64,000 nt of DNA from a gamma proteobacterium symbiont of Taylorina sp. GTDB lineage: Bacteria > Pseudomonadota > Gammaproteobacteria > GRL18. The stretch spans positions 1 through 64,000 of the forward strand of contig JAHXIV010000005.1 of assembly GCA_025655455.1 (NCBI GenBank), written 5' to 3'. Numbering within the stretch: position 1 is the stretch's first letter; each line of letters begins with the position of its first letter. Below the pieces are notes generated by a model. It had not been told where the DNA came from. It searched no databases and saw only the letters and a program-made list of their open reading frames with translations. Shown here piece after piece: positions 25,868-36,200 of this stretch. A program made the translations under genes and the position numbers.

Positions 25868-26311
25868 TCACTTAAATATAGTCCCTGAGTGATCATAGGG
25901 CGCTTCATTAATATCAGTCCAATACATTTTTAATGCTTTTGCTATTTCGACAAACTGATTAAAATCCACCGGTTTACAAACATAACTATTAACCCCTTCA
26001 TGGTAACTGGCCTGTTTATCTTCATCACGATTTGAAGAAGTCAGCATCACTACAGGAATGGTTTGGGTCAAGGGATTATGACGAAGTTTTTCCACCACCT
26101 GTGTACCATTGATACCGGGTAAATTTAAGTCCAGCAGAATAACTGACCAGTGACTGGTTTTACTCAACTGTGGATCAAATAATAATTTCAGAGCCTCCTC
26201 ACCTGAGCGTACAATTTCTACCCTTTGATGAATACCTAACATATCAAAGACTTCCATAGTAATGTCAATATCGTCCTGATTATCTTCCACCAGCAATATA
26301 TCTTTTTGCAT
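25868..26311 (-). CDS. Single-domain response regulator (Rcp1-like)
   Basis: A 147-residue CheY-fold receiver without output domain. The acidic pocket VEDNQDD is at residues 6-12, the phospho-acceptor aspartate sits in ILLDLNLPG near residue 65, and the conserved Thr/Ser and Lys are in MLTSSN and CKPVDF. Such Rcp1-type regulators pair with phytochrome-like or GAF-linked kinases and signal by protein contact. Its start overlaps the stop of the upstream histidine kinase by one base, so they are a co-translated pair. It is the last gene of the corrinoid signalling operon. Confidence 0.88.
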   Translation of the reverse strand: MQKDILLVEDNQDDIDITMEVFDMLGIHQRVEIVRSGEEALKLLFDPQLSKTSHWSVILLDLNLPGINGTQVVEKLRHNPLTQTIPVVMLTSSNRDEDKQASYHEGVNSYVCKPVDFNQFVEIAKALKMYWTDINEAPYDHSGTIFK

Positions 26312-28068
26312 TAGCTTTCCTTAATTCCTAAACTAAAGTAAAAACAGGCACCTTCGCCAGGTTTGGCTTCAGCCCAAATTTTTCCTCTGTGTCGCTGAAT
26401 AATACGCTGCACAGTTGCCAGCCCAATTCCGGTTCCGGGGTAGTCATTGGCACTATGCAGGCGTTGAAAGGGAGCAAATAATTTGTCTGCATAATCCATA
26501 TCAAAGCCCGCACCATTGTCTTTAATATAAAAAACAATTTGTTCCTCTTTAACTTGCTTGCCTATATGAATGTTAGCCTGTTCACATTTGCTGGTATATT
26601 TCCATGAATTGCCAATTAAATTTTCCAGCGCGGCCTTGATCAGAGAAACATCCCCATCGGCTGTTAAATCTTTGTCAATTGTAAAATTAACCTGACGCTC
26701 AGGTTCTGCCTGTTGTAGATTCTCACTTAATTCAATCGCAATTACTGATAGATCAACTGATTGGATAATCAATTCAGCTCTTGTTAAACGAGATAAACGC
26801 AAGAGGTCATCAATTAATTCCCCCATCCTCTGAGCATTAGCTCGAATGCGGTTAAGAAAATTCTGGCCGCGTTCATCCAGTATCTGTGAATAATCTCTCA
26901 GTAAAATATTACTAAAACCATCCAGACCACGTAATGGGCCACGCAAATCATGGGAAACTGAATAGGTAAATGTTTCCAGTTCCTGATTGAGATTATTCAC
27001 TGAATAAAGCTGATTATTAAGTTCCCTGTTTAAGCTGTGAATTTCCTGCTCTGAGATTAATTGTTTTTGATGGATGCGGGCATTACTAATTGCCAGAGCA
27101 ATGACGGGTGCAATATTACGAGCCAGATTAAGGTAATGATTAATATACTGGGGAAATGCAACTTCTTTAACCGCAAGGATACCCAATATTCGCCATTCCC
27201 GTTTAATCAGAATTTGAAAACTATCGGATTGTAATTGATAATCTGTCATCAGAGTTTTTAACTCCTGTATGATTTCCGCTTCATTATCAAACGATTGTGC
27301 AGGGTAAAATCGTTCATTTGCCTGTTCATCAATAGATAGAAAACAAACATTGCCTGTGGCACAGAACATATGAAAGATTTCCATACTTTTTTCAATCACT
27401 TTCTGTTCATCCAGAAAGGTCACCAGATTGCGGATCAAATCATTAATCATGGCATAATCAGATAAGCGTTTGTCTTTTTCTGAAAGCTGTTCCTGACGCC
27501 AGATTGATAATTGCTGCAGCAGCTGCCAGCGCAAACGATCCAGACTTATCGTTTTAATTTCCCAGGGTAATGTTAATTGATCCGCTATTTGCTGCATTTT
27601 AATTGCCGCAGAGGCATCAAGACCCGCGTCAATTAACACCAGTTTAGCAGTGGAATCACTGAAAAACAGGTTTCTGTCAGAAGCTTCTTTAAATTTCCAG
27701 TCTTCATTGACCTGCTGCCAATTCTCCAGCATGGCCGGAGTGAACAGGTGTGCACCCTCATCAAGATAGGCCTGTAATATCTCAGGACTCAATAATAGTT
27801 CAAAACATAAATCTATGGTATTTTTTGTAAATTTATCTATTGGACTATTAAACTGCTGCAAGCAGGAAGCACCAATTAAAATAGTATTAGATTTAATTTT
27901 AAGTGGGCTGCCATCTGCGTTAAAAAGCGTTTTGATTGGTTGGTCACAGTCTGCCTGATAGGCAATGACCTCTACATTTTTAAACACTTCATCTGCAACC
28001 ACCACCCTGGCTTCGGGAAGAAAATGACTGCAGATCAACAGTGTGAGTTTATCCGGCATCATCATCAA
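26311..28068 (-). CDS. Histidine kinase with DUF1638-like N-terminal region and GAF-like domain
   Basis: A 585-residue soluble kinase. Residues about 5-190 resemble DUF1638, a domain found near corrinoid methyltransferases in methanogens; visible cysteines include LLICSHFLPE, YQADC, GASC and DLCFELL. A GAF-like domain follows (about 220-335), then a short coiled coil, the H-box SVSHDLRGPLRGL near 370, and a HATPase domain with ENLIGNSWKY, DNGAGFD and GTGIGLA. Its start overlaps the end of the UroD-family gene by 20 bases. It probably senses the state of the corrinoid system and phosphorylates the adjacent receiver. The DUF1638 call is by eye and moderate; the kinase call is secure. Confidence 0.85.
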   Translation of the reverse strand: MMMMPDKLTLLICSHFLPEARVVVADEVFKNVEVIAYQADCDQPIKTLFNADGSPLKIKSNTILIGASCLQQFNSPIDKFTKNTIDLCFELLLSPEILQAYLDEGAHLFTPAMLENWQQVNEDWKFKEASDRNLFFSDSTAKLVLIDAGLDASAAIKMQQIADQLTLPWEIKTISLDRLRWQLLQQLSIWRQEQLSEKDKRLSDYAMINDLIRNLVTFLDEQKVIEKSMEIFHMFCATGNVCFLSIDEQANERFYPAQSFDNEAEIIQELKTLMTDYQLQSDSFQILIKREWRILGILAVKEVAFPQYINHYLNLARNIAPVIALAISNARIHQKQLISEQEIHSLNRELNNQLYSVNNLNQELETFTYSVSHDLRGPLRGLDGFSNILLRDYSQILDERGQNFLNRIRANAQRMGELIDDLLRLSRLTRAELIIQSVDLSVIAIELSENLQQAEPERQVNFTIDKDLTADGDVSLIKAALENLIGNSWKYTSKCEQANIHIGKQVKEEQIVFYIKDNGAGFDMDYADKLFAPFQRLHSANDYPGTGIGLATVQRIIQRHRGKIWAEAKPGEGACFYFSLGIKES

Positions 28069-29128
28069 TCCAGTCGAGTGGATATTGTCCCCAGCGTTGT
28101 ACTGCCTCAGAAATAGCCATTAATACCTTATCCGGAACCTGCCAGGGAATTTCTCCATGATTTTCTGCCAGTAAAAATCCACCACCGCGTGCAGCTCCGG
28201 CAATGGCTTTTTTCACTTCAGTTTCTACTTGTTCAGCTGTCCAACGACGCATTTCAACGGCATTTAAATTGCCTAACAAAGTGATTTTTCCAGCACTTTT
28301 TTGTTTTAAATCACGAATATCTTCCAGTGTACTGACACCAAGAATGGCCGTTCCGGTCTCTGCAATATCATCCACAATAGGCAGACAACGCCCAGAGGCC
28401 ATATGAGTAGCGATGGGGCCATTAATTTGCGCCAATACTCGTTTGGCAATCGTCTGACCACTTTGCAGGTATTTTTCTCTGGGGATCATGGATGTAGATG
28501 AAACCGGATCAAAATAACAAATGGCAGTGGCACCCGCTTCAAATTGTGCATTTGCCCAAGTGACACAAAAGGCCTCATTGATTTTCATCAGTTTGTTAAA
28601 AGAATCCTGATCCTTGTACATTAAGTCTAAATAACCTTCAAAGCCCATCTGCATCACCGGCATTGAAAAAGGTGAAATAGCCACACCAATAATAGGTACA
28701 TTATCGCCGGCCTGTTGCTTAAGTAATTGTTGTGTTTTTAATATTCTTTGTAAAACCGGAATTTCCTGTGGTACAGGAACAGATAAATCAGCAATATCTT
28801 TTACACTGCGAATAATCGGTGCTCCGGCATTGGGTGGGCCATCATCAAAATAGAGTGTTTCTCCACCAAAGGCTTCCAGTTCAGCTGAGGCATAATAAAA
28901 GCTATATAAACAATCATGCTGATAACGTTCCAACATGGCCATTTGTGCCTGTGCAACCTGTTCGGCATCACTAAAATAATCTTTTATAGAACAACCTTTA
29001 TCAGACTTAAAAGAAGGGGTAAATTTTGCTCCGCTAATACTCAAGAGTAGGAATAAGGGCACCTTATCCGGTTCTTTATGGGACAATGCGGTAAGAGTCC
29101 TTTGTAATGAATTCATTATATTGTTCAT
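28049..29128 (-). CDS. Uroporphyrinogen decarboxylase/MtaA-family corrinoid methyltransferase
   Basis: A TIM-barrel protein of the UroD superfamily, the branch that moves methyl groups to or from corrinoid proteins (MtaA/MtbA/CmuA-like). The ATG at 29128 has a GGGGAGG ribosome site and overlaps the upstream corrinoid-protein stop by 4 bases; the frame is open further but without a good start. The product is about 359 residues. The UroD signature RQAGRY is absent. The usual zinc motif HxC reads THMASGRC, and the usual C-terminal Cys region reads LLAENHGEIPW, so metal ligation looks altered. The substrate is unknown. Confidence 0.78.
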   Translation of the reverse strand: MNNIMNSLQRTLTALSHKEPDKVPLFLLLSISGAKFTPSFKSDKGCSIKDYFSDAEQVAQAQMAMLERYQHDCLYSFYYASAELEAFGGETLYFDDGPPNAGAPIIRSVKDIADLSVPVPQEIPVLQRILKTQQLLKQQAGDNVPIIGVAISPFSMPVMQMGFEGYLDLMYKDQDSFNKLMKINEAFCVTWANAQFEAGATAICYFDPVSSTSMIPREKYLQSGQTIAKRVLAQINGPIATHMASGRCLPIVDDIAETGTAILGVSTLEDIRDLKQKSAGKITLLGNLNAVEMRRWTAEQVETEVKKAIAGAARGGGFLLAENHGEIPWQVPDKVLMAISEAVQRWGQYPLDWIDDDAG

Positions 29129-29766
29129 TGCTTTGCCTCCCCTGTGAGTTTTTCTATAACCGGTACCAGCTCTGAAGTGCCTACCGCTGTAGCATCTGCT
29201 CCCACTTCCTGCCAAAGTTGAGTATCAAAACGAAATGGGGCACCCCCAACCACTATTTTTATATCAAGACCCCGTTGCTCAAGTTTCCTGCGTAATTCTT
29301 TAATTTTTAGAGCAGAACGCAGCATTAAAGTAGAGATTAATAAGATATCAATAGATTCCTGTTCAACTTTGTCTACCAGTTGTTCAGTTGTTGTTCGTCC
29401 AAAATCATCAACCTGATAACCCAGACCTCTGAGCACTGAGTAGATAATACTTTTCCCCAGTAGATGAAAATCTTCCAACACGGTGATGGCAAAATGAAGC
29501 TGCGGCTGTCTGAACTTTGCATCGGGATCATTGGTTTGTACAATCAGAGATTCACATATTTTTGCCCCCATATACACCTGTGAAATGGCGACACTGCCAT
29601 CTTCCCAGCCATTACCGAGATCATCCATTGTCGGTACGACAATTTTTTCTACAAAATCCTGTGTTGAAACATCCCCCAGTTCAGTCAGCATCAATTCTGC
29701 TCTGATCCGGTCAGTAGATAATATAGCCTGCTTTAGTTCTTCGGCATAATGCTTAAAATCAATCAT
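29125..29766 (-). CDS. Corrinoid (B12)-binding methyltransferase protein, MtbC/MtaC-like
   Basis: Two-domain cobalamin carrier of about 213 residues: an N-terminal helical cap (about 1-85) and a Rossmann B12-binding domain. The lower-axial-ligand motif D-x-H-x-x-G is present as D99-F-H101-L-L-G104, followed by STLML and GGAPF, the other two B12 loops. The ATG at 29766 has a GGGG ribosome site and overlaps the upstream gene by 8 bases. It should carry a methyl group between methyltransferases. The only methyltransferase nearby is the UroD-family gene, so the partner that loads it is missing or the complex is a sensor. Confidence 0.85.
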   Translation of the reverse strand: MIDFKHYAEELKQAILSTDRIRAELMLTELGDVSTQDFVEKIVVPTMDDLGNGWEDGSVAISQVYMGAKICESLIVQTNDPDAKFRQPQLHFAITVLEDFHLLGKSIIYSVLRGLGYQVDDFGRTTTEQLVDKVEQESIDILLISTLMLRSALKIKELRRKLEQRGLDIKIVVGGAPFRFDTQLWQEVGADATAVGTSELVPVIEKLTGEAKQ

Positions 29767-31105
29767 GTTTTTTCCCCATAGAATCAATACATATTTTATT
29801 TCGTCCTGTTTGTTTAGCCTGATACATTGCCTTATCAGCATGATTAATCAATGAATCCAGTGTCATCTGATCATCATTTAATTCAGCAATACCAATACTA
29901 ATAGTATAATCTGGGATGTCTTTTTTATGTTTAGTTGATGATTCTTTAGTAGTTGATGACTCTTTAATAGTTGATGACTCTGCAATATTTTTTCTTAAAC
30001 GTTCAGCTAGTTCGAGAGATTTATTTATCGGTGTTTCAGGTAGAATAATGAGGAATTCTTCACCTCCATAACGACCAACAATATCATTTTTACGCATTAA
30101 TGAACGCATTCTATGTGCACAATCAATCAGTGTTTCATCACCCGTCTGATGGCCATATTTATCATTGATGTTTTTAAAATGATCAATATCAATAAAGAAA
30201 ATGGTGATAGGTGAATGATAACGATTAAAGCGAATCATCTCCTGTTTCAGACGCAGTATTATTTCTCTGCGGTTAAACAGACCAGTCAAAGTATCATGGG
30301 TCGCCAGCTGCCTGAGTTTTTTCTCCAGTTCATGACGTTCACTAATATCACGAAGAATTCCAATCGCCAGCCACTTATTATTAATTTTGACAGAGGATAA
30401 TGAAACCTCAACAGGAAATTCTATTTTTCCTTTTTTTAATGCTTTTGTTTCAAAAGCTTTATATCTGGAAGTGATTTTGCCAGTGGAAAATAATTTTTCT
30501 GATACCATCCTGAAAATATGGGTAAAATGGGCTGGAACAATAATATCTAATATGTTTTTCCCCAGTACTTCCTGCTTTTTATAAGCAAATATTCTTTCAG
30601 CACTATGATTCCAGAATTCTATTATATAATTATCCTTTACTATAATAATCGCATCATGTGCAACTTCTGCCACAGCCGCCAGTTTTTGTTCTGTTTGACG
30701 CAGTTGCTTTTTGAATTTATGCTGTTTTTTTCTTCTCTTACAACTTTCCATCTCACGTTGTATTGATGGAATCAGTCTGAAACGACTATATTTAGAAATA
30801 TAATCTCTGGCACCCAATCTCATCACCAGAACAGCTATTTCTTCACTGGCTTGTCCTGAGACCACAATTACCGGTATATCTTTTTTAGTTTCTTTAAGAA
30901 TTTCCAATGCACGCTCTGCAGTAAAATCAGGCATCACATAATCAACCAGTGCGATATCCCATTTAATTGCAGAGGCCAGAGCGGACTTCATATCCTGTTC
31001 ATTGTCAACCCGCTGAATTTCAAGCGATAAACCACCCTGAACCAGTTCATCCTCAAGAAGAAAGAGTTCATCCTCTGAATCGTCAATAAGTAGTAGATTG
31101 ATCAT
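29759..31105 (-). CDS. Response regulator-PAS-GGDEF diguanylate cyclase
   Basis: A 448-residue protein that opens the corrinoid operon. An N-terminal receiver has the acidic pair in LLIDDSED and acceptor D55 in LVDYVMPD; a PAS domain spans about 145-265; a GGDEF domain ends the protein with active site GGEEF. An I-site RKND lies five residues before it, so product feedback is likely. An in-frame 18-bp tandem triplication expands a loop after the active site. The ATG at 31105 is preferred to a TTG two codons earlier. Phosphorylation, perhaps by the operon's kinase, should control c-di-GMP output. Confidence 0.9.
   Translation of the reverse strand: MINLLLIDDSEDELFLLEDELVQGGLSLEIQRVDNEQDMKSALASAIKWDIALVDYVMPDFTAERALEILKETKKDIPVIVVSGQASEEIAVLVMRLGARDYISKYSRFRLIPSIQREMESCKRRKKQHKFKKQLRQTEQKLAAVAEVAHDAIIIVKDNYIIEFWNHSAERIFAYKKQEVLGKNILDIIVPAHFTHIFRMVSEKLFSTGKITSRYKAFETKALKKGKIEFPVEVSLSSVKINNKWLAIGILRDISERHELEKKLRQLATHDTLTGLFNRREIILRLKQEMIRFNRYHSPITIFFIDIDHFKNINDKYGHQTGDETLIDCAHRMRSLMRKNDIVGRYGGEEFLIILPETPINKSLELAERLRKNIAESSTIKESSTTKESSTKHKKDIPDYTISIGIAELNDDQMTLDSLINHADKAMYQAKQTGRNKICIDSMGKKHD
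29933..29986. repeat. Three tandem 18-bp units inside a GGDEF domain
   Basis: Units at 29933-29950, 29951-29968 and 29969-29986 follow AGTTGATGACTCTTTAAT with few changes. They stay in frame and encode SSTIKE/SSTTKE-type repeats in a surface loop of the response regulator-GGDEF protein. Copy number may vary by slippage. Confidence 0.85.
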
Positions 31106-31129
31106 TTTCAACTCTTTAAAAATATTCGC

Positions 31130-31145
31130 CCAATAACTCTATTGG
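31130..31145 (-). promoter_or_regulatory. Short inverted repeat in the leader of the corrinoid operon
   Basis: CCAATA and TATTGG with a 4-base spacer lie 25-40 bases before the ATG of the response regulator-GGDEF gene, within the 145-base divergent region. It could be an operator half-site pair or a small leader hairpin. No cobalamin riboswitch is recognisable here. Confidence 0.3.
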
Positions 31146-31250
31146 AGCAAAGATAATTTCTGTTATTATGACTATAATATATAGTATATATGGAATGAAA
31201 AAGATATGATTTATATCAGCTTTTTAACTTGTTTTTTGAACTAAAATTTT

Positions 31251-33257
31251 ATGACTAAAAATAATAAAACTTCTACTGAACATCCAGCTATTAAAAATAT
31301 TAAACGGCCTATCCTTTTGCCCGCTGGTTTTATTGTGACCTTATTACTCATCATATTTTTTTATACCTTATATTCCCAGGAAATAAAAAATAGTGATGAA
31401 AATATGCTGAAAATTATTGCTTCTGTTGAGCAGTCTTTTTTAAGAAAAATTGATCAGAAAGCATTTTATATAGCCTCTCAAGTCTATTATCTTAATAGTA
31501 ACCCCTGTATTATTTCTGCTTTATCCAAACAAAACAAACAACAATTGAAAACTTGTAGTATACCTACTATTGAACAACTCCAGGATATATTTGAACTAAC
31601 TGCTTTAAACTATGTTGATCAAGAAAAAAACTACTTATTGACGACTTCTGCTAATGATTCACAAATCCTGTTGAATGATAATAAAAGTCACTATTTTATT
31701 ACTGATAAGGCTATTAATACTGGACAAAGTAGTTATGGCATCGACTTATCTAATAATCTTCGTTTACAGTTGATAATGACTTTACCATTAATTAAAGATT
31801 CTGAAGTGATTGCCTATGTTGAAGTTATTACTGACATCTGGGGTATTTTCCACTCTCTGGAAGATAATTTTGATATTTCCTTATTTGTTTTAATTGAAAA
31901 ACAGCATTTAGAAAAGTCTGCTTCTAAACAATCCTATATTGAGCAATATGAAGATTTTTCCGTGCCATCATGGGATTATTTCAATCAACATATTCTTTTA
32001 CATGGAGATGAATCTTTACTGGGAGAAGAACAGAAAAATTACTTTGGTCAGGAAGATTTACTGAATAAAATGGTACAAACTAATTTTACTAATGATGGAA
32101 ATTTTTATGCTGCGGGGCATTTTGAATTATTAAATGGTTCCGGTGAATTTATAGGTCATCTTGGTTTAATTGCTGATAATACCCTTAATATGAAGTCAAT
32201 TCAGCAATTATTAATTAACTTCATTAGCAGTTATTTAATCTTAACGAGTATTTTATTTTTTCTGTTTTATCACTATATTCATCGATTAGAAGAACAATTA
32301 AAAAACTATTTTCAGACTCTTAAAGATGAGATCTATGAAAGAAAGCAAACAGAAGCTTCATTAAAAAAACTCTCCAGTGCCGTAGAGCATAGCGGTAGCG
32401 CTGTAATGATTACCAATAAATCAGGAGTGTTTGAATATGTCAATCCAGGCTTTACCGATATAACGGGATATTCATTCAAAGATGTCATTGGAAAAACACC
32501 GGCAATACTAAAAGTAAAGCAAGGCGATAGTGCTGTTATTAAAAAATTATGGGAAAGTATCTTATCAGGTAAACGCTGGGTCAGTGATATCCAAAACAGA
32601 AGAAAAAATGGTGAAGTTTACTGGAGTCGCTTGTCCATTTCCCCGATTTTTGATGATGACAACCAGATTACTCATTTTGTTGGAGTAAGTGATGATATCA
32701 GCAAACTTAAAAAAGCCCATGACAATATGCGTCATATGGCTTTTTATGATGCACTCACCCAATTACCTAACCGCCGTCTTTTTTTTGATAGATTGAAACA
32801 AACTCTGGAAAGAACCATTCGTAATAAAACATCAGCTGCCATTTTTTTTCTTGATTTAGATAAATTCAAAGAAATCAATGATACTCTGGGACATGATGCC
32901 GGTGATGTTTTATTAAAAGAAGTTTCCAACCGACTGAGTAATATATTGCGTGAAAGTGATACGGTAGCTCGTCAGGGCGGGGATGAATTTACCATGATTA
33001 TTGAGAATTTAAAGGGTAACTCATTGCAGATTAGAAACATGGTTGAAAAACTGGTACAAAAAATATTCTTAACAATGGCTGAACCCGTTAATTTATTAGA
33101 TACTGAGAGCCAAATATCAATGAGTATTGGAATCACTATTTGCCCTGCTGACGGGTATTCAATAGAAAAATTATTAAAAAATGCTGATATTGCAATGTAT
33201 CACTCAAAAAATAGCGGGCGCAACATTTTTACATTTTATCATGCTGATCTTCAATAA
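31251..33257 (+). CDS. Membrane Cache-PAS-GGDEF diguanylate cyclase
   Basis: A 668-residue sensor. Two membrane helices (about residues 17-38 and 318-342) enclose a ~280-residue periplasmic sensory region of Cache/CHASE type. A PAS domain with its C-terminal motif lies at about 365-490 (GVSDDISKLK), followed by a GGDEF domain with GGDEF intact and an RxxD I-site (RESD) five residues before it. It should convert an extracytoplasmic signal to c-di-GMP. It is transcribed divergently from the corrinoid operon and converges on sbcC with a 7-base overlap of the 3' ends. Confidence 0.88.
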   Translation: MTKNNKTSTEHPAIKNIKRPILLPAGFIVTLLLIIFFYTLYSQEIKNSDENMLKIIASVEQSFLRKIDQKAFYIASQVYYLNSNPCIISALSKQNKQQLKTCSIPTIEQLQDIFELTALNYVDQEKNYLLTTSANDSQILLNDNKSHYFITDKAINTGQSSYGIDLSNNLRLQLIMTLPLIKDSEVIAYVEVITDIWGIFHSLEDNFDISLFVLIEKQHLEKSASKQSYIEQYEDFSVPSWDYFNQHILLHGDESLLGEEQKNYFGQEDLLNKMVQTNFTNDGNFYAAGHFELLNGSGEFIGHLGLIADNTLNMKSIQQLLINFISSYLILTSILFFLFYHYIHRLEEQLKNYFQTLKDEIYERKQTEASLKKLSSAVEHSGSAVMITNKSGVFEYVNPGFTDITGYSFKDVIGKTPAILKVKQGDSAVIKKLWESILSGKRWVSDIQNRRKNGEVYWSRLSISPIFDDDNQITHFVGVSDDISKLKKAHDNMRHMAFYDALTQLPNRRLFFDRLKQTLERTIRNKTSAAIFFLDLDKFKEINDTLGHDAGDVLLKEVSNRLSNILRESDTVARQGGDEFTMIIENLKGNSLQIRNMVEKLVQKIFLTMAEPVNLLDTESQISMSIGITICPADGYSIEKLLKNADIAMYHSKNSGRNIFTFYHADLQ

Positions 33258-36200
33258 CCAACACAACCCACACCACTGATTTCACTTCTACCGCCACTAA
33301 GAGGAAGCACGGCTATTTGTGTACTGATCCGATCTTTTAATGCCTGCACATGTGAAATAACTCCTATTAACTTACCTTCCTGCTGTAATCCTGAGAGCGT
33401 CTCTAAAGCTATATCCAGTGCTTCTTCATCCAGAGTACCAAACCCTTCATCCAGGAATAATGAATCCACTCGCACATTTTTGCTTGCCATGTGAGATAAA
33501 CCCAATGCCAGTGAAAGACTGACAATAAAGCTCTCACCACCTGATAGATTTTTAGTCGAACGAACTTCACCTGCCTGAAAATTGTCCACCACATTTAACT
33601 CTAACGGCTGTTGTTCATCCCTGACAAGAAGATAGCGCTGTGTCATCTTTTGTAGTTGTTGATTAGCATGTCCCACCATCATTTCAAAGGTCAATCCCTG
33701 AGCAAAATTACGATACTTCTTACCATCCGCTGAGCCTATTAAATTATGTAATAAATTCCAACGACGGCACTCTTTTTTCTGTTTATCTATCTGCCCTGCC
33801 TTGCTCTGCTGAGTCTTTCTGAGTACTGCATTGTGTTTAAGTTTTTGTTTTAATGCACCCAATTCACCCTGTAATTCCTTTAGCTGATTTTCCATTTGTA
33901 CAAAATCCAATTGCAGTTGTTCAATGGAATAATCACTAAGATTTCTGTTCTCCTCAATTTCCAATTGTGTGCTATTATCCCGTATTTTCACAGCCAACTC
34001 TGTTTGCTCAGTGATTAATATTTTTTCCAGATCAATCAAGTCATTAAGCTGCTCTTTACTTAAACAGGCTTGATTAAAACTAGCTTCATTCGCAAAATTT
34101 GTTTCTTGTAAACATTTTTTAAAATATTTTTCTTCATGTTTTAATTGTATGTCACGTTTAATAATTTCTTTATTAATAGCTTTAATATTGGTTTTCAACT
34201 GAAGAACATTGCGGCTCGCTGCAGTAAAATCCTGCTGTGAACTACCTAATGAGATTTCAGATTTTTCAACAGCAGATAGTAATTTATCTACCTCTTCTTC
34301 AGTTTTTTTATTACCAAATAAACTTTGACGCTGTAATGCTAACTTATCCCTGATTTGACTTAATGTTTTAATAAGCTCCTGTTGCAGCTGACAATCACTT
34401 TCTAATTTTGACCTGATTTCATTTTGATGTTTTTGTTGCAGATTAAGCCTTAGTATCGTTTGATTAAGAGTATTTTTCTGTTCATTATTTTCCAGCCATT
34501 TTTGACGACGATTCATTAACATTGCTTGAGTTTCTTTCAGTGAAACCAATGATAAATGAGTAATATTAAATTGCATCACTTCTTTTTGAACAGCCTGCAA
34601 GCCAACAGAAAGTGCATCTGACTGTTGTTCTAATTCTAATCTTAATCTTCGTACTGTTTTTTCACTGGATGATTGCTGATATTCTAAATTTTTATTGTGC
34701 AGTTCAATCTGATTTAGTTCTTCCTTTAATTGTTGCAGTTTATTTCGCTCATTAAGAATTTGTTTTTCAGAGCTTTCTATTAAAGTTAAAGTATTTGAAC
34801 ATGTTAAAATACTATGATTATTTTCTTCTGTTTGCTTTTCCAGAACCTGATGGCCAGCCATAGATAATGAATCATCAAGTCCTTCCATAAAAGCTTCAAT
34901 TTGCTGACTGGTAATAGTCATTTTTTCCAAACATTGTTTTTTCTGCCTGTCTGTCTGTTCTAATTCTTTACTGATCCCGGCCTGCAAAATTTGTAGTTCG
35001 GACAGCTTCAAATTATATTCTGATAAATTTTTTTTGACCTCATCTAATTTAATCTTTGTTTTGTTGGTGTCAGGAATATTTCCCTGCGCATAGGGATGTT
35101 CTTTTGATCCGCAAAGAGGACAATACTCATTGTCTTTTAATTTTTTTCGTTCTTCATCGAGCGCCTGAATTTTATTTTGCAAGGCAAGGTTATCACCCAA
35201 CAAGATGATCTCTCTTTCAATACTTTTAATTGCCGGTTGAATTTTTTTAATCTCAGCTTCATTTTCACAATGCTCATGATTCAATTGGAAGCATTGTTTA
35301 TCAGCAATTTCTTTTTCAGCTTTAATCTCCTCCTGTAGTTCATACTGCTCAATGATATCTTCTAATAATTTTTGCTTATTATGATACTGATTCAGCTCAC
35401 TTCTCCACTCAGAAATTTCTTTATTCTCCAATAGAAGATGATATTGATGAGTACTCTCACCAAATGCTTTTTGTATTTCAATCAGAGTTTTTTTCTTTAG
35501 CTCTAAGCCACTGGATTGCTTATCACAGGCAGCTCGATCAATCGTATTTTGCTGTTCACTTTCCTGCAATTCATTGTTTTTGTTTTTCTGCTGTATATCC
35601 AGTTCGAGCAGCCCTTTAAACTGAGCATTAATACCTGTTAACTGTTCAACAAGAGGTTCATCCTGTCGAGTATTTTCTATAATGTCATCCAAATCCAGCA
35701 ATTTTCTATTTATCTGTCTCAGCTCTTGTGCAACACTCCTTATTTTTTCCTGACTGTCCTGCAAAAAATCGTCTGTTTCTCTGAGTTTTTCCTGAGCTGT
35801 TTTTAGGGGTATTTCTTTTTCCTGAATTTTTAAGTCAAATTCTCGAGCCTGTTGAATAATTTCTAATCCCTGTTTTTGTAGATTTTTATTCTGCTCTAAT
35901 CTTTCATGATCTGACTGGTATAATAACTCACTTTCTTTGAGTTGGATTTCCTGTTCGGGTAATCTCTTTTGATAAGCATTCAATTGCTCTATGTCATTTT
36001 CCTGTTCTTTACGCAGGGAAGTCAGTCTTGCATAATCACCTGAAAGTTCTAATGCCTTCTTTGCATTAACTAATAGTTCCTGCTGATCTTGAAAATCCAA
36101 CAGACGCTGTTGGCTTTCCTGCTGCTGATTCTCCAAAAGCCGCTGCTTTTTTTTATGAGCATCAATTAATAGTCGCCATTGAATTGCATTGTTTGCTTCT

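Noticed and set aside
29129..29215. N-terminal extension of the UroD-family protein
   Set aside because: The extra residues are Arg/Gly-rich and read over the corrinoid gene; the ATG at 29128 has a GGGGAGG site and a 4-base overlap typical of coupling.
31106..31250. Cobalamin riboswitch before the corrinoid operon
   Set aside because: The leader is short and lacks a recognisable B12 box; only a small inverted repeat is present.
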